A stretch of 64,000 bases of DNA from Cupriavidus basilensis OR16 (GCF_000243095.1 NZ_AHJE01000094.1:25128-89127); one strand, 5' to 3'; positions 53,801 through 62,920 are shown, numbered from the stretch's first letter. Translations and numbers: made by a program. Notes: generated from the sequence alone by a model not told the origin.

Positions 53801-54883
53801 TTCAGCAGCGGCATGGAAGCCGACGCCAAGCTCGCCAATCTTTATCTGGCGCGCATGCAGTACGGCTACGGCCCGGACGAAAAGACATGGGGCGAGAAGC
53901 TGCCGCAACTTAACCTCTACGCGGAGAACCTGAAGGGTGTGGAAGGCGCGCTGCTGGCACGCAGCTCCAACCTTTACGGCATGCTGACCACCGACGATCC
54001 TTTCCAGTATCTCGGCGGCATCGGCCTGGCCGTGCGCCACCTGACGGGCAAGGCGCCGGAACTGCTGATCTCCAACCTGCGCGACGCCAACAACGCGCGT
54101 ACGGAGACGGCGGCGTCCTTCCTTGCCACCGAGCTGCGCACGCGGTACTTCCATCCCGGCTGGATCGAAGGCATGAAGGCCGAAGGCTATAGCGGCGCGC
54201 TCAACGTGCTCGACACCGTCAACAACTTCTGGGGCTGGACCGCTGTCGCGCCGGAAATCGTGCGCGACGACCAGTGGACCGAGTTCGCCGAGGTCTACGT
54301 CAAGGACAAGCACAAGCTCGGCCTGGACGAATGGTTCGAGAAGAACGCGCCGCAGGCCCAGGCACAGGTGATCGAGCGCATGCTCGAAGCCGCGCGCAAG
54401 GGCTACTGGAAAGCAGACCCCGAGATGCGCAAGACGCTGGCCGACCGTTGGCAGACGCTGGCGCAGCGCCACGATATCCGCAGCGACAACCGTAGCTTCA
54501 ATCGCTATGTGCAGCAGCAGGCGAGCGCGCCTGGCGCAGCTGGCTATGGCGCGCAGGCACCTGCGTCACCGCCGGCCGGCGCGCCGAGGGCAGCCGCCCC
54601 GCAGGCGGCGCCAAAGCCCACGCCACGGCAAGCACAGACCCGGCCCGCGCCGCAATCCGAGCAACCAGCGCCGCGGCCCGAGCCCAAGGCACAGCCGCAA
54701 ACCGTGCCGGTGCAAGGCATGCAACTGGTCGAGAAAATGCCGCCCGCCGCTGCCCTCGTGCCCGTGCTGTCGTGGCTTGCCGCCGGCATCGCGCTGGCCG
54801 GCGCGATGCTGGGCGGCGCCCTCAGCGCGCGCCGCCGCGCTGGCGCCGTGCCCGGCTTCCAAGACCAATCAAAAACCCACTGA
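50808..54883 (+). pseudogene. hmuS: CobN/HmuS-like membrane-anchored periplasmic chelatase, single-base frameshift
   Basis: A large CobN/ChlH-superfamily protein, about 1358 residues if repaired. It starts at ATG 50808 with a signal peptide (LRALCLLWITWLMLGMQPAS, cleavage near ASA), unlike cytoplasmic CobN of cobalamin synthesis, and ends with a C-terminal membrane anchor (VPVLSWLAAGIALAGAMLGG). Family motifs are YGTHGTQEWTPGKERGLSV and FASESGNYGTGLNDATA. HmuS of Bacteroidota has this topology and is reported to remove iron from heme. The frame changes near 52026-52030: LGALQAR in the first frame continues as GYRTDAANEHTLQRDLGALL in the second only if one base is added (CGCGGGC reads as CGCGNGGC). 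The gap between TonB receptor and the TolQ-like gene is otherwise normal. A sequencing error is as likely as a true pseudogene. Confidence 0.88.
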
Positions 54884-54889
54884 GGCATC

Positions 54890-55399
54890 ATGACTCCTAC
54901 CCTGCTTGAAACCCTGATGTACGACGTCGGCCAGTTGTTCCTGTTCCCGACCCTGGCCCTGATCGCGCTGCTGTTCCTCTATGCCTTCTGGGCGCTCGGC
55001 GAATTCGTCATGCAAGGGTGGCAGCGCCGCCGCCACAGCATCGAGACGGGACGCGGCTATGTGCTGGTAGCGTTCGCGCTGCGCCATCGCATCCAGGACC
55101 CGGACACGCTCGACGTGACCGCGCACCGCCTGCTGGAGTGGCCGCGCATTGCCACGCGCGTGGCGCCCATGCTGGGGCTGGTGGCCACCATGATCCCGAT
55201 GGGGCCCGCGCTCAAGGGCTTGTCCGGCGGCAACCTCGCCAACGTGGGCGAGAACCTCACCATCGCGTTCTCCGCGGTGATTCTCGCGCTGATCGCCGCC
55301 AGCATTACCTTCTGGGTGGTCAATGTGCGCCGCCGCTGGCTCGCCGAGGAACTGGTGTGGCTGGGCAAGCATCAACCGCAGTGGGAGCTCGACGCATGA
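54890..55399 (+). CDS. MotA/TolQ/ExbB-like proton-channel protein (HmuU-like)
   Basis: A 169-residue membrane protein with about three spans: LFLFPTLALIALLFLYAFWAL near the N-terminus, RVAPMLGLVATMIPMGPALKGL in the middle and NLTIAFSAVILALIAASITFW near the C-terminus. The middle segment matches the TolQ/ExbB/MotA core, with the conserved Gly/Pro/Thr pattern of the proton path. It is 6 bases after the HmuS-like gene and overlaps the DUF2149 gene by ATGA, so the two should work together, as an ExbB/ExbD-like pair. In known Bacteroidota heme loci, the same gene pair follows HmuS. Energising heme release or HmuS action is inference. Confidence 0.85.
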   Translation: MTPTLLETLMYDVGQLFLFPTLALIALLFLYAFWALGEFVMQGWQRRRHSIETGRGYVLVAFALRHRIQDPDTLDVTAHRLLEWPRIATRVAPMLGLVATMIPMGPALKGLSGGNLANVGENLTIAFSAVILALIAASITFWVVNVRRRWLAEELVWLGKHQPQWELDA

Positions 55400-55716
55400 A
55401 GTTCCTGGAAGAAAGCGAAGCCGACGACCCCATCCTCTCGGTGGTCAACCTGATCGACGTGTTCCTGGTGGTGATCGCCGCGCTGCTGGTGGCTATCGCG
55501 CAGAATCCGATGAACCCGTTTACGCACGCGGACGTCACCGTCATCACCAATCCCGGCAAGCCCAATATGGAGATTGTCTCCAAGCAGGGTGAGAAGGTCG
55601 TGCGCTACCAGGCCAGCGGCCAGGTCGGCAGCGGCGACGGCACCAAGGCGGGCGTGGCGTACCGGCTGCAGGACGGCTCGATGGTGTATGTGCCGGAAGT
55701 GGCGGTTTCGCGGTAA
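55396..55716 (+). CDS. DUF2149 protein (HmuV-like, ExbD-type partner)
   Basis: A 106-residue protein with one membrane segment (NLIDVFLVVIAALLVAIAQNP, residues 17-37) preceded by a conserved acidic residue (D14/D22 region: EADDPILSVVNLIDVFLVV), the arrangement of ExbD/TolR. The C-terminal part is periplasmic. This is the DUF2149 family that co-occurs with the CobN-like chelatase and TolQ-like protein. It starts at the ATG at 55396, overlapping the TolQ-like stop by ATGA. Probable partner of that protein in a proton-driven complex. Confidence 0.85.
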   Translation: MKFLEESEADDPILSVVNLIDVFLVVIAALLVAIAQNPMNPFTHADVTVITNPGKPNMEIVSKQGEKVVRYQASGQVGSGDGTKAGVAYRLQDGSMVYVPEVAVSR

Positions 55717-55768
55717 AACTGCGCAATAATGAGCACGAGCGAACCATCGCAACCAGGATTATTTAGCC

Positions 55769-56668
55769 ATGCAGATTCGTCATGACCTTGCCCGCCTAGC
55801 CAGCGCTATCCCTGCCCGCGCCGCAGCACTGGCACTCGCGGGCGCCATGCTCGCCACGCTTGCCGGTTGCGCGGGCACGCCGCCAGCCGCCGTGGCCGGC
55901 GATGTCGCGCATCAGTTCACCGGCAAGACCTACGTGCTGCTGGGCGAGGTGCACGACAACGCCGATGGGCAAAAGCGGCGCTTGCTGGCGTTGTCCGACG
56001 CACTGCAAGCCGGCTGGCGCCCGGCCATCGCAATGGAACAGTTCGACCGCGAGCGCCAGGCCGATATCGATCGCGCCCGCCGTGAGCGGCCCGGCGATGC
56101 GGCGTACGTCGTGGCGCAGGCGGGCGGCAAGAGCTGGCAGTGGGAGCTTTACACGCCGGTTGTGGCGCTGGCCTTGCGCTACGACCTGCCGTTGGTGGCC
56201 GCCAACCTGTCGCGCGCGGATGCGAGCCGGATTGTGCGCGGCGGGCTGGATGGCGTGTTCGACGCGGCAGAGCGTAAGCGCCTTGGCCTCGCCGTGCCCT
56301 TGCCCGCGGACGTCGTGGCCGAGCAGACCGCGGTCCTCGACCGTGGCCACTGCGGCAATTTCCCCAAGGCCATGTTGCCCGGCATGCTGGACGCGCAGGC
56401 CGCGCGCGATGCGGTCATGGCGGCCTCCATGCGCGAATACGCCGAGCGCGGCGCCGTGCTGATCGCCGGCAACGGCCATGTGCGGCGCGACGTGGGCGCG
56501 CCGCGCTGGCTCGCCGCCGAGCCCGGCAGGATCTACAGCGTGGGTTATCTGGAACAGGCCAGCGGCCGCGAGATCGGTGCCTACGATCGCGTGGTGCTGG
56601 TGCCCGTGCACAAGCGGCCCGATCCCTGCGAGGGCGCGAAGCCGGCGGCGGGGGCCGAGCCGGCCTGA
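55769..56668 (+). CDS. chaN: ChaN family heme-binding lipoprotein
   Basis: A 299-residue ChaN-like lipoprotein. The N-terminus has a signal peptide ending in the lipobox LAGC (C33), then the heme-binding fold with YVLLGEVHDNADGQKRRL (GEVHDN hallmark), AIAMEQFDRERQADIDR, and late GNGHVRRDVGAPRWL with the His that helps hold heme between subunits in related proteins. C. jejuni ChaN is an iron-regulated outer-membrane heme lipoprotein. It lies 52 bases after the DUF2149 gene, so it very likely belongs to the same heme operon. It converges with the glutathione reductase gene (stops 23 bases apart). Confidence 0.88.
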   Translation: MQIRHDLARLASAIPARAAALALAGAMLATLAGCAGTPPAAVAGDVAHQFTGKTYVLLGEVHDNADGQKRRLLALSDALQAGWRPAIAMEQFDRERQADIDRARRERPGDAAYVVAQAGGKSWQWELYTPVVALALRYDLPLVAANLSRADASRIVRGGLDGVFDAAERKRLGLAVPLPADVVAEQTAVLDRGHCGNFPKAMLPGMLDAQAARDAVMAASMREYAERGAVLIAGNGHVRRDVGAPRWLAAEPGRIYSVGYLEQASGREIGAYDRVVLVPVHKRPDPCEGAKPAAGAEPA

Positions 56669-56690
56669 GCGCAGCAATGCGTTCGGCGGC

Positions 56691-58192
56691 CTAGCCGAAC
56701 AGCTCCTCGGCCACGGTGGGATGCAGCTGCACCGTGGTCTGCAGGTGCGACAGCTTGACCCCGAGCCGCACCGCCACGGCAAACGCCTGCATGATCTCCG
56801 GGGCGGCGTTGTCCATCATGTGCGCACCCAGCACGCGCCCGCTGCGCGCATTCACCACCAGCTTCACCATCGAGGCCTGCTCGCTGCCGCCGAAGCGATT
56901 CTCCAGCGAGACGAAGCGGCGCACCACGGTCTGGATGCGCTCCGGCTTGCCGGCTTGCTCGATGGCCGCTTTCTCGGTCAGGCCCACGCTGCCGATGGCC
57001 GGCTCGCAAAATACCGCGGTTGGCACCAGGTCGAAATCCGCGCGGTCGCCGCGGCGCCGAACAGGCGGTCGGCCAGCCAGCGGCCCTGGGCGCCGGCGAC
57101 CGGCGTGAGGTGCAGGCCGTCGATGACATCGCCGATGGCATGGATCGAGCGCACCTTGGTGCGCAACGAGCGATCCACCTGGATGCCGCCCTTCTGCGTT
57201 CTTGCGATGCCCAGCGCCTCCAGGCCGAGCCCATCCCAATGCGGATCGCGCCCGATAGCCGCCAGCGCCGCCTGCGCGCGCACGGTCTGGATGCGATCCT
57301 TGCCGTTGCCATGGTTGCCGCCAACCGCGCCATTCGCGCTATTCGCGCCATGGCCATGCTGCCGGTAGCACACGTCAATGGCCCCGTTGGCCTGGTTCAG
57401 CAGCGTCACCCCGGTATTGAAATGCAGCCGCACGCCCTTGGCGGTGAGCGCCTCGGCCAGCGCGTCGGCAACTTCATGGTCGAAGCGCGGCAGCAGGCGT
57501 TCCCCGCGCACCAGCATCTCCACCTTGACGCCGTAGCGCGACAGGATTGACGCTTGCTCCACCGCCACATAGCCGCCGCCGATCACCACCAGCGAGGCTG
57601 GCAGGCTTTGCCAGGTGAAGATGTCGTCGGAAGTGCAGGCCAATTCGCCGCCGGGCACCGGCAACGCGCGCGGCCGCGCGCCGGTGGCAATCAGGATGCG
57701 TTTGGCGCGGATGGTCTCGGCACCCACCTGCACCTGGTCGGCGGCGATCACCGTGGCATCGCCGCGCAGCAATTCCACGCCGGCTTCCTGCAGACGGTGC
57801 GTATAGGCCACATGCAGCCGCGCCATCTCGGCGTTGACCCGTACGATGGCATCGCTCCAGTCCTCCTTGCCACCGGTATGCGACAGGCAGCCTGACAGGA
57901 TGGCCGCCAGGCTGGCGCCGTACGAGAGCATTTTCTTGGGCACGCAGCCGCGGTTGATGCAGGTGCCGCCGATCGCGTCGCGCTCCACCAGCACCACGCG
58001 CGCGCCCAGCGTGGCCGCGCGCCGTGCCGCGGCCACGCCGCCCGAACCGGCACCGATCACCACGAAATCCGCTTCGCGCTGCGCGCCGGGCTTGCGCTTG
58101 CCGCGACGGGGGACATGCTCGACCGCGGTCTCGGTGCTCGCCCTGCGGGCGCTTTGACGCTCGGTCGTGGGTCTTGCCTGGCGTTTCGTCAT
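56691..58192 (-). pseudogene. gor: Glutathione reductase-like FAD/NAD(P) oxidoreductase, frameshifted
   Basis: A class I pyridine-nucleotide disulfide oxidoreductase, about 500 residues if repaired. After a polar extension of 38 residues it has FVVIGAGSGGVAAARRAA (FAD), the redox disulfide in GGTCINRGCVPKKMLSYGA, VVIGGGYVAVEQASIL (NADPH) and IHAIGDVIDGLHLTPVA. In the second frame come FDLVPTAVFCEPAIGSVGLT and the catalytic LHPTVAEELFG. The frame change is at 57040-57058 (RLFGA, then DRADFDLVP in the other frame), consistent with loss of one base. CINRGC matches glutathione reductase; the N-terminal extension is unusual. ATG at 58192. Could be a sequencing error in a GC-rich run. Confidence 0.85.
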
Positions 58193-58272
58193 CAATGCCT
58201 CCTGTTGCGGCGCGAAGGCCGCATTGCACATCGTGATGACGGAGCCGCAAGCACGGCCGGCGCGCGGTAACG

Positions 58273-59211
58273 CTACGCGGCAGTGCCAAGCTCCGTCTTC
58301 ATGACAGACGGCCAATCACGCAAAAAGGTTTCCCCGTCGCGCCGGCCGAGTTCGTAGGCACCGATCATCGCGCCGGGCTGGGTATAGTCCCAGCTCGAGA
58401 TCGGAACCCGTTGCGAAGGTTGCAGGTAGAGCCGGCGCTGCGCGCCGTGCTGCAGCACAAAGCGGCGCGGGCGCGGGTAGAGCCGCGTTACCAGCACCAG
58501 CACATTGCCGGGCGTTGCGTCGAGCGCGTCGACCGGCACGTTGTCGACCATGCCGCCATCCAGCACGGGCCGGCCATCGCGCCGGAGCACCGGCGTGAAG
58601 GGCGGGGTCGAGGACGATTGCAGCAGCAGGTCCGCCAACTGCTCGGGTGAGCCGCAATCCTGCGCGCGCACGAACTCCGGATGGAAGCCCAGCTTGCGGC
58701 CCAGGCGCGGGTGCAAGGTCTTGAGCCAGTGCTTCTCGATGTTGTAGGCCACCAGCCCTGCCATGACCGCCAGCCGCGGGCCGCTCCAGCGCGGGATGTG
58801 GGCCACGCCGATGCGGATCTCCGGCGCCGTCTGCAGGTTGGCCAGGCGGCCTTCGCCGAAGATGTTCAGCAACGCGGTGCGGTAGATGCCGTAATGCGGG
58901 AACACGCGCTGCTTGTTCAGCAGGTTGCCCCAGTACGCATTGCGCAGGTTACCGGCGAGCACCGCGCCGTAGTAGTCCATCACCTGGCGGGAGTCGTGCG
59001 TGTAGATCATGCACGCCGTAGCGGCCCCGGCGGAAATGCCCGCGATCACGCGCGGGCGCAATCCCAGCTCGGGCGCCACCGTGTCCCACCAGCCGGCCTG
59101 CCACCAGCAGCGGTTGCCGCCGCCGGCAAACACCACCTGGTCGAACGGCGAAGCGGCGGCGCTCTGGATGGAGTCAGGAACTACGCTGCGGGGTTCAGCC
59201 ATGGATAACAT
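58273..59211 (-). CDS. Patatin-like phospholipase
   Basis: A 312-residue patatin-fold lipid hydrolase. The oxyanion region is FAGGGNRCWWQAGWWD, the nucleophile Ser lies in GISAGAA (GxSxG) at about residue 69, and the catalytic Asp in VLDGGMVDNVPVDA (DGG). Serine-Asp dyad enzymes of this kind hydrolyse phospholipids or neutral lipids; many are secreted or membrane associated, but no signal peptide is evident here. The ATG at 59211 is used; a second ATG is three codons later. It is one of a group of minus-strand genes with a thioesterase and a permease upstream. Substrate and role unknown. Confidence 0.88.
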   Translation of the reverse strand: MLSMAEPRSVVPDSIQSAAASPFDQVVFAGGGNRCWWQAGWWDTVAPELGLRPRVIAGISAGAATACMIYTHDSRQVMDYYGAVLAGNLRNAYWGNLLNKQRVFPHYGIYRTALLNIFGEGRLANLQTAPEIRIGVAHIPRWSGPRLAVMAGLVAYNIEKHWLKTLHPRLGRKLGFHPEFVRAQDCGSPEQLADLLLQSSSTPPFTPVLRRDGRPVLDGGMVDNVPVDALDATPGNVLVLVTRLYPRPRRFVLQHGAQRRLYLQPSQRVPISSWDYTQPGAMIGAYELGRRDGETFLRDWPSVMKTELGTAA

Positions 59212-59232
59212 GCGATTCAGGGATGGCGCCGC

Positions 59233-59673
59233 TCACAGCAGCGCGTAAGTGGTGGTGGCCTGCACGGCCAGCTTGCCATCGGTGCCGGTCAGCTCGATCT
59301 CGCCGAACACCACGGTCTTGCCCAGGCGAAGCACATTGGCGCGCACCAGCACATCGCCCTCGATCACCGGGCGCATGAAGTTGGTGGTGAGCGTGACGGT
59401 GGTCATCGGCCTGAAGGCGCCGAGCGCATTGGCAACGGCAACGATCATGGCGGTATCGGCGGCGGACATCAGCACCTGGCCGCACACCACGCCACCCGCA
59501 TGGCGAAATGATTCGTCAAAAGGCAGGCGCAGCGTTACGCCCTGTGCATCAACGTGCTCGGCGCGCAGCCCGAGCTGGCGCACCCATGGCGCCAGCACCC
59601 GCTGCAAGGTGCGGTCGATATCGGCAAGCGTGAAGCCGGATTCCGGCGTTGGGTTCAGCGTTGGCTCTGGCAT
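59233..59673 (-). CDS. PaaI-type hotdog thioesterase
   Basis: A 146-residue hotdog-fold thioesterase of the PaaI/YigI kind. Conserved parts are LPFDESFRHAGGVVCGQVLMSAADTAM (Gly-Gly and acidic residue of the active site) and MTTVTLTTNFMRPVIEGDVLVRANV. These enzymes hydrolyse acyl-CoA thioesters, often of aromatic acids. It lies 21 bases upstream of the patatin gene in the same direction, so the two may be co-transcribed. The acyl chain preference is unknown. Confidence 0.88.
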   Translation of the reverse strand: MPEPTLNPTPESGFTLADIDRTLQRVLAPWVRQLGLRAEHVDAQGVTLRLPFDESFRHAGGVVCGQVLMSAADTAMIVAVANALGAFRPMTTVTLTTNFMRPVIEGDVLVRANVLRLGKTVVFGEIELTGTDGKLAVQATTTYALL

Positions 59674-59712
59674 GGCACTCCCGTTTGCCTGGGATGGGGC
59701 CGGGCCAGGTTG

Positions 59713-60771
59713 CTATTCCGTCTCCTGCGGCGCGGCACGATGTTTGAGCCAATGATACAGGGGGCCGGTGCACAGCACCACGAAGGCCATCCGGATCACG
59801 TGGAAGGCGGTGACCAGCGGCACGCCAAGCTCCAGCACCTTGGCCGTGATGCACATCTCGGCAATGCCGCCGGGCGTGGTGCCGAGGATGGCGGTGGCGG
59901 GGTGCACGCCGGACAACGCCGACAGGCCCCAGCCGAACAGCGCGGAGAGCACCAGCGCCACCAGCGTGTACACCGCCACGCCGCCGAGAAAGCGCGGCGC
60001 GGTATGGAGGAAGTCGCGCGAGAAGCGCGCGCCCAGCGACACGCCGATCATCAACTGGCCGGCGCGGCTCATCCACGTGGGGATGGCGGACAACTCGAAG
60101 CCCGAGGCCGTCAGCACGGCGGCTGCCAGCAGCGTGCCGATCACGAAGGGGTTGGGCAGGTTGAAGTGCTTGAGCACCAGCGCCACGCTGACCGTGATCG
60201 CAATCAGCACGGGCAGCCACAGGTAGTCCACCGTGCGCGGCCCGGGCACGTACGGGTCAAGGCCGTGGATGCCGCCGTACTGGAACAGCGCGGGCACGGC
60301 TACCACCACCATCAGCACGCGCAGCGAATGCGCGGCCGCCACCTGGTCGATGCGCGCGCCGTTGCGCTCGGCCAGGTTGGCCATCTCCGACGCGCCGCCG
60401 ATGGCGGTGGAGAAGTACGCCGTCTTGAACGCCACCCCGGTGGTCTTGCGCAGCAGGTAGGCGCCGCCGCAGCCGAGCAGCAGCGCGAACAGCGAGCCCG
60501 CGATGATATACGGCAGGAACTCGATCAGCCGCGCCACCACGTCGGACGTGAAGTAAAGCCCGAGCGAGGTCCCGATCGCCCACTGTCCGGCATTGCGCGC
60601 CTGCGTGGGCGCGCGCAGGTCGGCGCCGCGCATGCGTGCGATGGCAACCGCCAGCAGCGGGCCGATCATCCATGGCAGCGGTGTGTGCAGTAGCGTGCAA
60701 AGCAGCGCGGCGGCCAGGCCGAGCAGCAGCGTCGAGAGGACCGGACGCCAGCGGTGAAGGAGAGAGGGCAT
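59713..60771 (-). CDS. AbrB family membrane protein
   Basis: A 352-residue membrane protein of the AbrB/Mlp family (the group once annotated as putative ammonia monooxygenase) with about ten spans arranged as two repeats: PWMIGPLLAVAIARMRGAD near residue 30 and HPATAILGTTPGGIAEMCITAKVLELG in the second repeat, both with the family's Gly-rich re-entrant pattern. It is probably a permease of unknown substrate, not an ammonia monooxygenase. The ATG at 60771 begins MPSLLHRWRPVL. It precedes the thioesterase gene on the minus strand by 39 bases. Confidence 0.85.
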   Translation of the reverse strand: MPSLLHRWRPVLSTLLLGLAAALLCTLLHTPLPWMIGPLLAVAIARMRGADLRAPTQARNAGQWAIGTSLGLYFTSDVVARLIEFLPYIIAGSLFALLLGCGGAYLLRKTTGVAFKTAYFSTAIGGASEMANLAERNGARIDQVAAAHSLRVLMVVVAVPALFQYGGIHGLDPYVPGPRTVDYLWLPVLIAITVSVALVLKHFNLPNPFVIGTLLAAAVLTASGFELSAIPTWMSRAGQLMIGVSLGARFSRDFLHTAPRFLGGVAVYTLVALVLSALFGWGLSALSGVHPATAILGTTPGGIAEMCITAKVLELGVPLVTAFHVIRMAFVVLCTGPLYHWLKHRAAPQETE

Positions 60772-60867
60772 GTCGCAGCGGCCTGGCGCGCGGGCGCCGG
60801 CGCAATGTTCTTGTGATGGAGCGCAATGTAGAGACAAAGGCGCCGATGCCATGGCGCCACAAATGAA

Positions 60868-60897
60868 AAGGCCCGGCACCCCGGAGTGCCGGGCCTT
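60868..60897 (-). terminator. Terminator after the tctABC operon
   Basis: AAGGCCCGGCAC (60868-60879) pairs perfectly with GTGCCGGGCCTT (60886-60897) across CCCGGA. On the minus strand it is followed by TTTCATTT, just past the tctA stop. Confidence 0.85.
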
Positions 60898-60915
60898 GCC
60901 CGCATTTTGCGCTAA

Positions 60916-62430
60916 TCAACCGGTGGCGTCAGCCACTTTGCCGCGCGCCGAGCGCCGGGCCAGCCAGCCCAGGATGCGCGGGATCAGCACCACCGCTACC
61001 GTCATGGCCAGGATGGTGGCCGAGATCGGCTGGGTCACGAAGATCGACCAGTCGCCCTGGCTGATCGACAGCGCATTGCGCAACTGCTTCTCGGCGATCG
61101 GCCCGAGGATCATGCCCACGATCACCGGCGCGGTGGGGAAGTCGAAGCGGCGCATCGCCATGCCCAGCACGCCGATGATGAACAGCAGCAGCAGGTCGAA
61201 CCACGACTGGCGGATGCCGTAGGCGCCCAGGCCCGCGAAGATCAGGATGCCGCCATACAGCAGCGGCGTGGGGATGCGCAGCATGCGCACCCACAGGCCG
61301 ATCGCCGGCAGGTTCAGCACCAGCAGCATCACGTTGCCGATGTACAGCGAAGCCAGCAGGCCCCACACCAGGTCGCCCGAGGTCTGGAACAGCATCGGGC
61401 CCGGCTGCAGGTTGTAGTTCTGGAACGCCGCCAGCAGGATCGCGGTGGTGTTCGAGGTGGGGATGCCCAGCGTCAGCAGCGGAGCCAGCGTGGCCGTCAC
61501 GGCGGCGTTGTTGGCGGCCTCGGGGCCCGCCACGCCTTCGATCGCGCCCACCGTGCCGAACTCATCCTTGTGCTTGGACAGCTTCTTCTCGGTGGCGTAC
61601 GACAGGAAGGTCGGGATCTCCGCGCCGCCGGCCGGGATCAGGCCGAACGGGAAGCCGATGATGGTGCCGCGGATCCAGGCTGGCACCGAGCGCTTCCAGT
61701 CCGACTTGGTCATCATGACCGAGCTGAGCTTGTTGAAGCCGCCCGCGGGCTGCGGGAAGAAGGCGTTGAACAGGGCCTCGCCCACCGCGAACAGGCCGAC
61801 CGCGACCACCACGATGTCGATGCCGTCGTACAGCTCCTGCACATTCATCGAGTAACGCGTCTGGCCCGACAGCGAGTCCATGCCGATCAGGCCGATGCCC
61901 AGGCCCAGGAACAAGCTGGTCATGCCGCGCAGCAGGGACGAGCCCAGCACCGCCGACACCGTGGTGAAGGCCAGCAGCATGATCATGAAGTACTCGCCGG
62001 GCCCGAACTGCAGCGCCACGTCGGCCGCGACCGGCGCGAACATCGACAGCAGCACGGTGGCGATGGTGCCAGCGGCGAACGAGCCGATGGCCGCGGTGGC
62101 CAGCGCCGGGCCGGCGCGGCCGCTCTTGGCCATCAGGTTGCCTTCCATCGCCGTGACCATGGTCGAGGACTCGCCCGGCGTGTTCATCAGGATGGACGTG
62201 GTGGAGCCGCCGTACATGGCGCCGTAGTAGATGCCGGCGAACATGATCAGCGCGGCGGTGGGTTCCACCTTGGCGGTCAGCGGCAGCAGCATCGCCACGG
62301 TCAGTGCCGGGCCGATGCCCGGCAGCACGCCGATGGCGGTGCCCAGGAAGCAGCCCACCAGGGCCCACATCAGGTTGATTGGCGTGATGGCGATGGCAAA
62401 GCCATGCATCAGCAGGTTAAGAGTATCCAT
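60916..62430 (-). CDS. tctA: Tripartite tricarboxylate transporter permease TctA
   Basis: A 504-residue large permease of the TTT family with about 12 spans. It starts near ALVGCFLGTAIGVLPGIGPAL and contains the family's conserved GAMYGGSTTSILMNTPGE and the repeated GIPTSNTTAILLAAFQ. It imports carboxylates using the small subunit TctB and the soluble TctC. The three genes are arranged tctC-tctB-tctA in reading order here, with 16 bases between tctB and tctA. Ends at a good terminator. Substrate is set by TctC and not predictable. Confidence 0.95.
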   Translation of the reverse strand: MDTLNLLMHGFAIAITPINLMWALVGCFLGTAIGVLPGIGPALTVAMLLPLTAKVEPTAALIMFAGIYYGAMYGGSTTSILMNTPGESSTMVTAMEGNLMAKSGRAGPALATAAIGSFAAGTIATVLLSMFAPVAADVALQFGPGEYFMIMLLAFTTVSAVLGSSLLRGMTSLFLGLGIGLIGMDSLSGQTRYSMNVQELYDGIDIVVVAVGLFAVGEALFNAFFPQPAGGFNKLSSVMMTKSDWKRSVPAWIRGTIIGFPFGLIPAGGAEIPTFLSYATEKKLSKHKDEFGTVGAIEGVAGPEAANNAAVTATLAPLLTLGIPTSNTTAILLAAFQNYNLQPGPMLFQTSGDLVWGLLASLYIGNVMLLVLNLPAIGLWVRMLRIPTPLLYGGILIFAGLGAYGIRQSWFDLLLLFIIGVLGMAMRRFDFPTAPVIVGMILGPIAEKQLRNALSISQGDWSIFVTQPISATILAMTVAVVLIPRILGWLARRSARGKVADATG

Positions 62431-62446
62431 GGATCATCAGCTCCGT

Positions 62447-62920
62447 TCAGAACCCGGCGACGGGCAGCAACGGCAAATTGATGCCGAGCAGGAATTCAAA
62501 CAGTGCCCACATCGGCAACGTAATGCACAGGCCAATCAGGGCATCGCGCAGGAAGCGCTTGCTGCCGTAGCCGCGTGCCACGCAGACCATCAGCAGGGTC
62601 GACGCCAGCACGAAGCCCAGCGTGCCGATCAGCGCCATGTTGGCCACCAGGCCAGCGGCCACCCACAGGAAGCCGCGGAAGTTATGCGGAGCATCGGGCA
62701 GTTCGGCGTCTTCTTCCGGCATATTGCGAAAGCCGCCGCGAATGCCCTGCCAGGTCAGCGCCGCGCCGCACAAAGCCAGGCCGATGGCGACCAGCGTGGG
62801 CATGAAGCGCGGCGACAGGCCGGCATAGCCCTCGTCGCCGGAGATGCCCGGCAGGCCGACGAAGTAGAACGCGGAGAGCAGCAATACGGCAATGCCGATC
62901 GCCAGGTGTGAGGGTTTCAT
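62447..62920 (-). CDS. tctB: Tripartite tricarboxylate transporter small subunit TctB
   Basis: A 157-residue membrane protein with four spans (HLAIGIAVLLLSAFYFVGLP, residues 4-23, and FLWVAAGLVANMALIGTLGFVLAST further on), matching the TctB family. The ATG at 62920 follows GGAGCCACTTCCCATC, a ribosome binding site about 11 bases away; an upstream ATG at 62941 would add seven residues. It lies between tctC (63163, 240 bases upstream with a hairpin-like GC stretch around 62995-63015) and tctA. Confidence 0.88.
   Translation of the reverse strand: MKPSHLAIGIAVLLLSAFYFVGLPGISGDEGYAGLSPRFMPTLVAIGLALCGAALTWQGIRGGFRNMPEEDAELPDAPHNFRGFLWVAAGLVANMALIGTLGFVLASTLLMVCVARGYGSKRFLRDALIGLCITLPMWALFEFLLGINLPLLPVAGF

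Noticed and set aside
50808..54883. Cobalamin-synthesis CobN
   Set aside because: Signal peptide, C-terminal membrane anchor, Fur-like box and heme-type neighbours argue against cytoplasmic cobalt chelation; no cob genes are nearby.
4821..55735. 14-base match GCGCAATAATGAGC at 4821 and 55722
   Set aside because: A handful of exact 14-mers are expected by chance in a window this size, and the flanks do not match.
59713..60771. Ammonia monooxygenase
   Set aside because: The old family label is misleading; the protein is an AbrB-type permease without monooxygenase residues.
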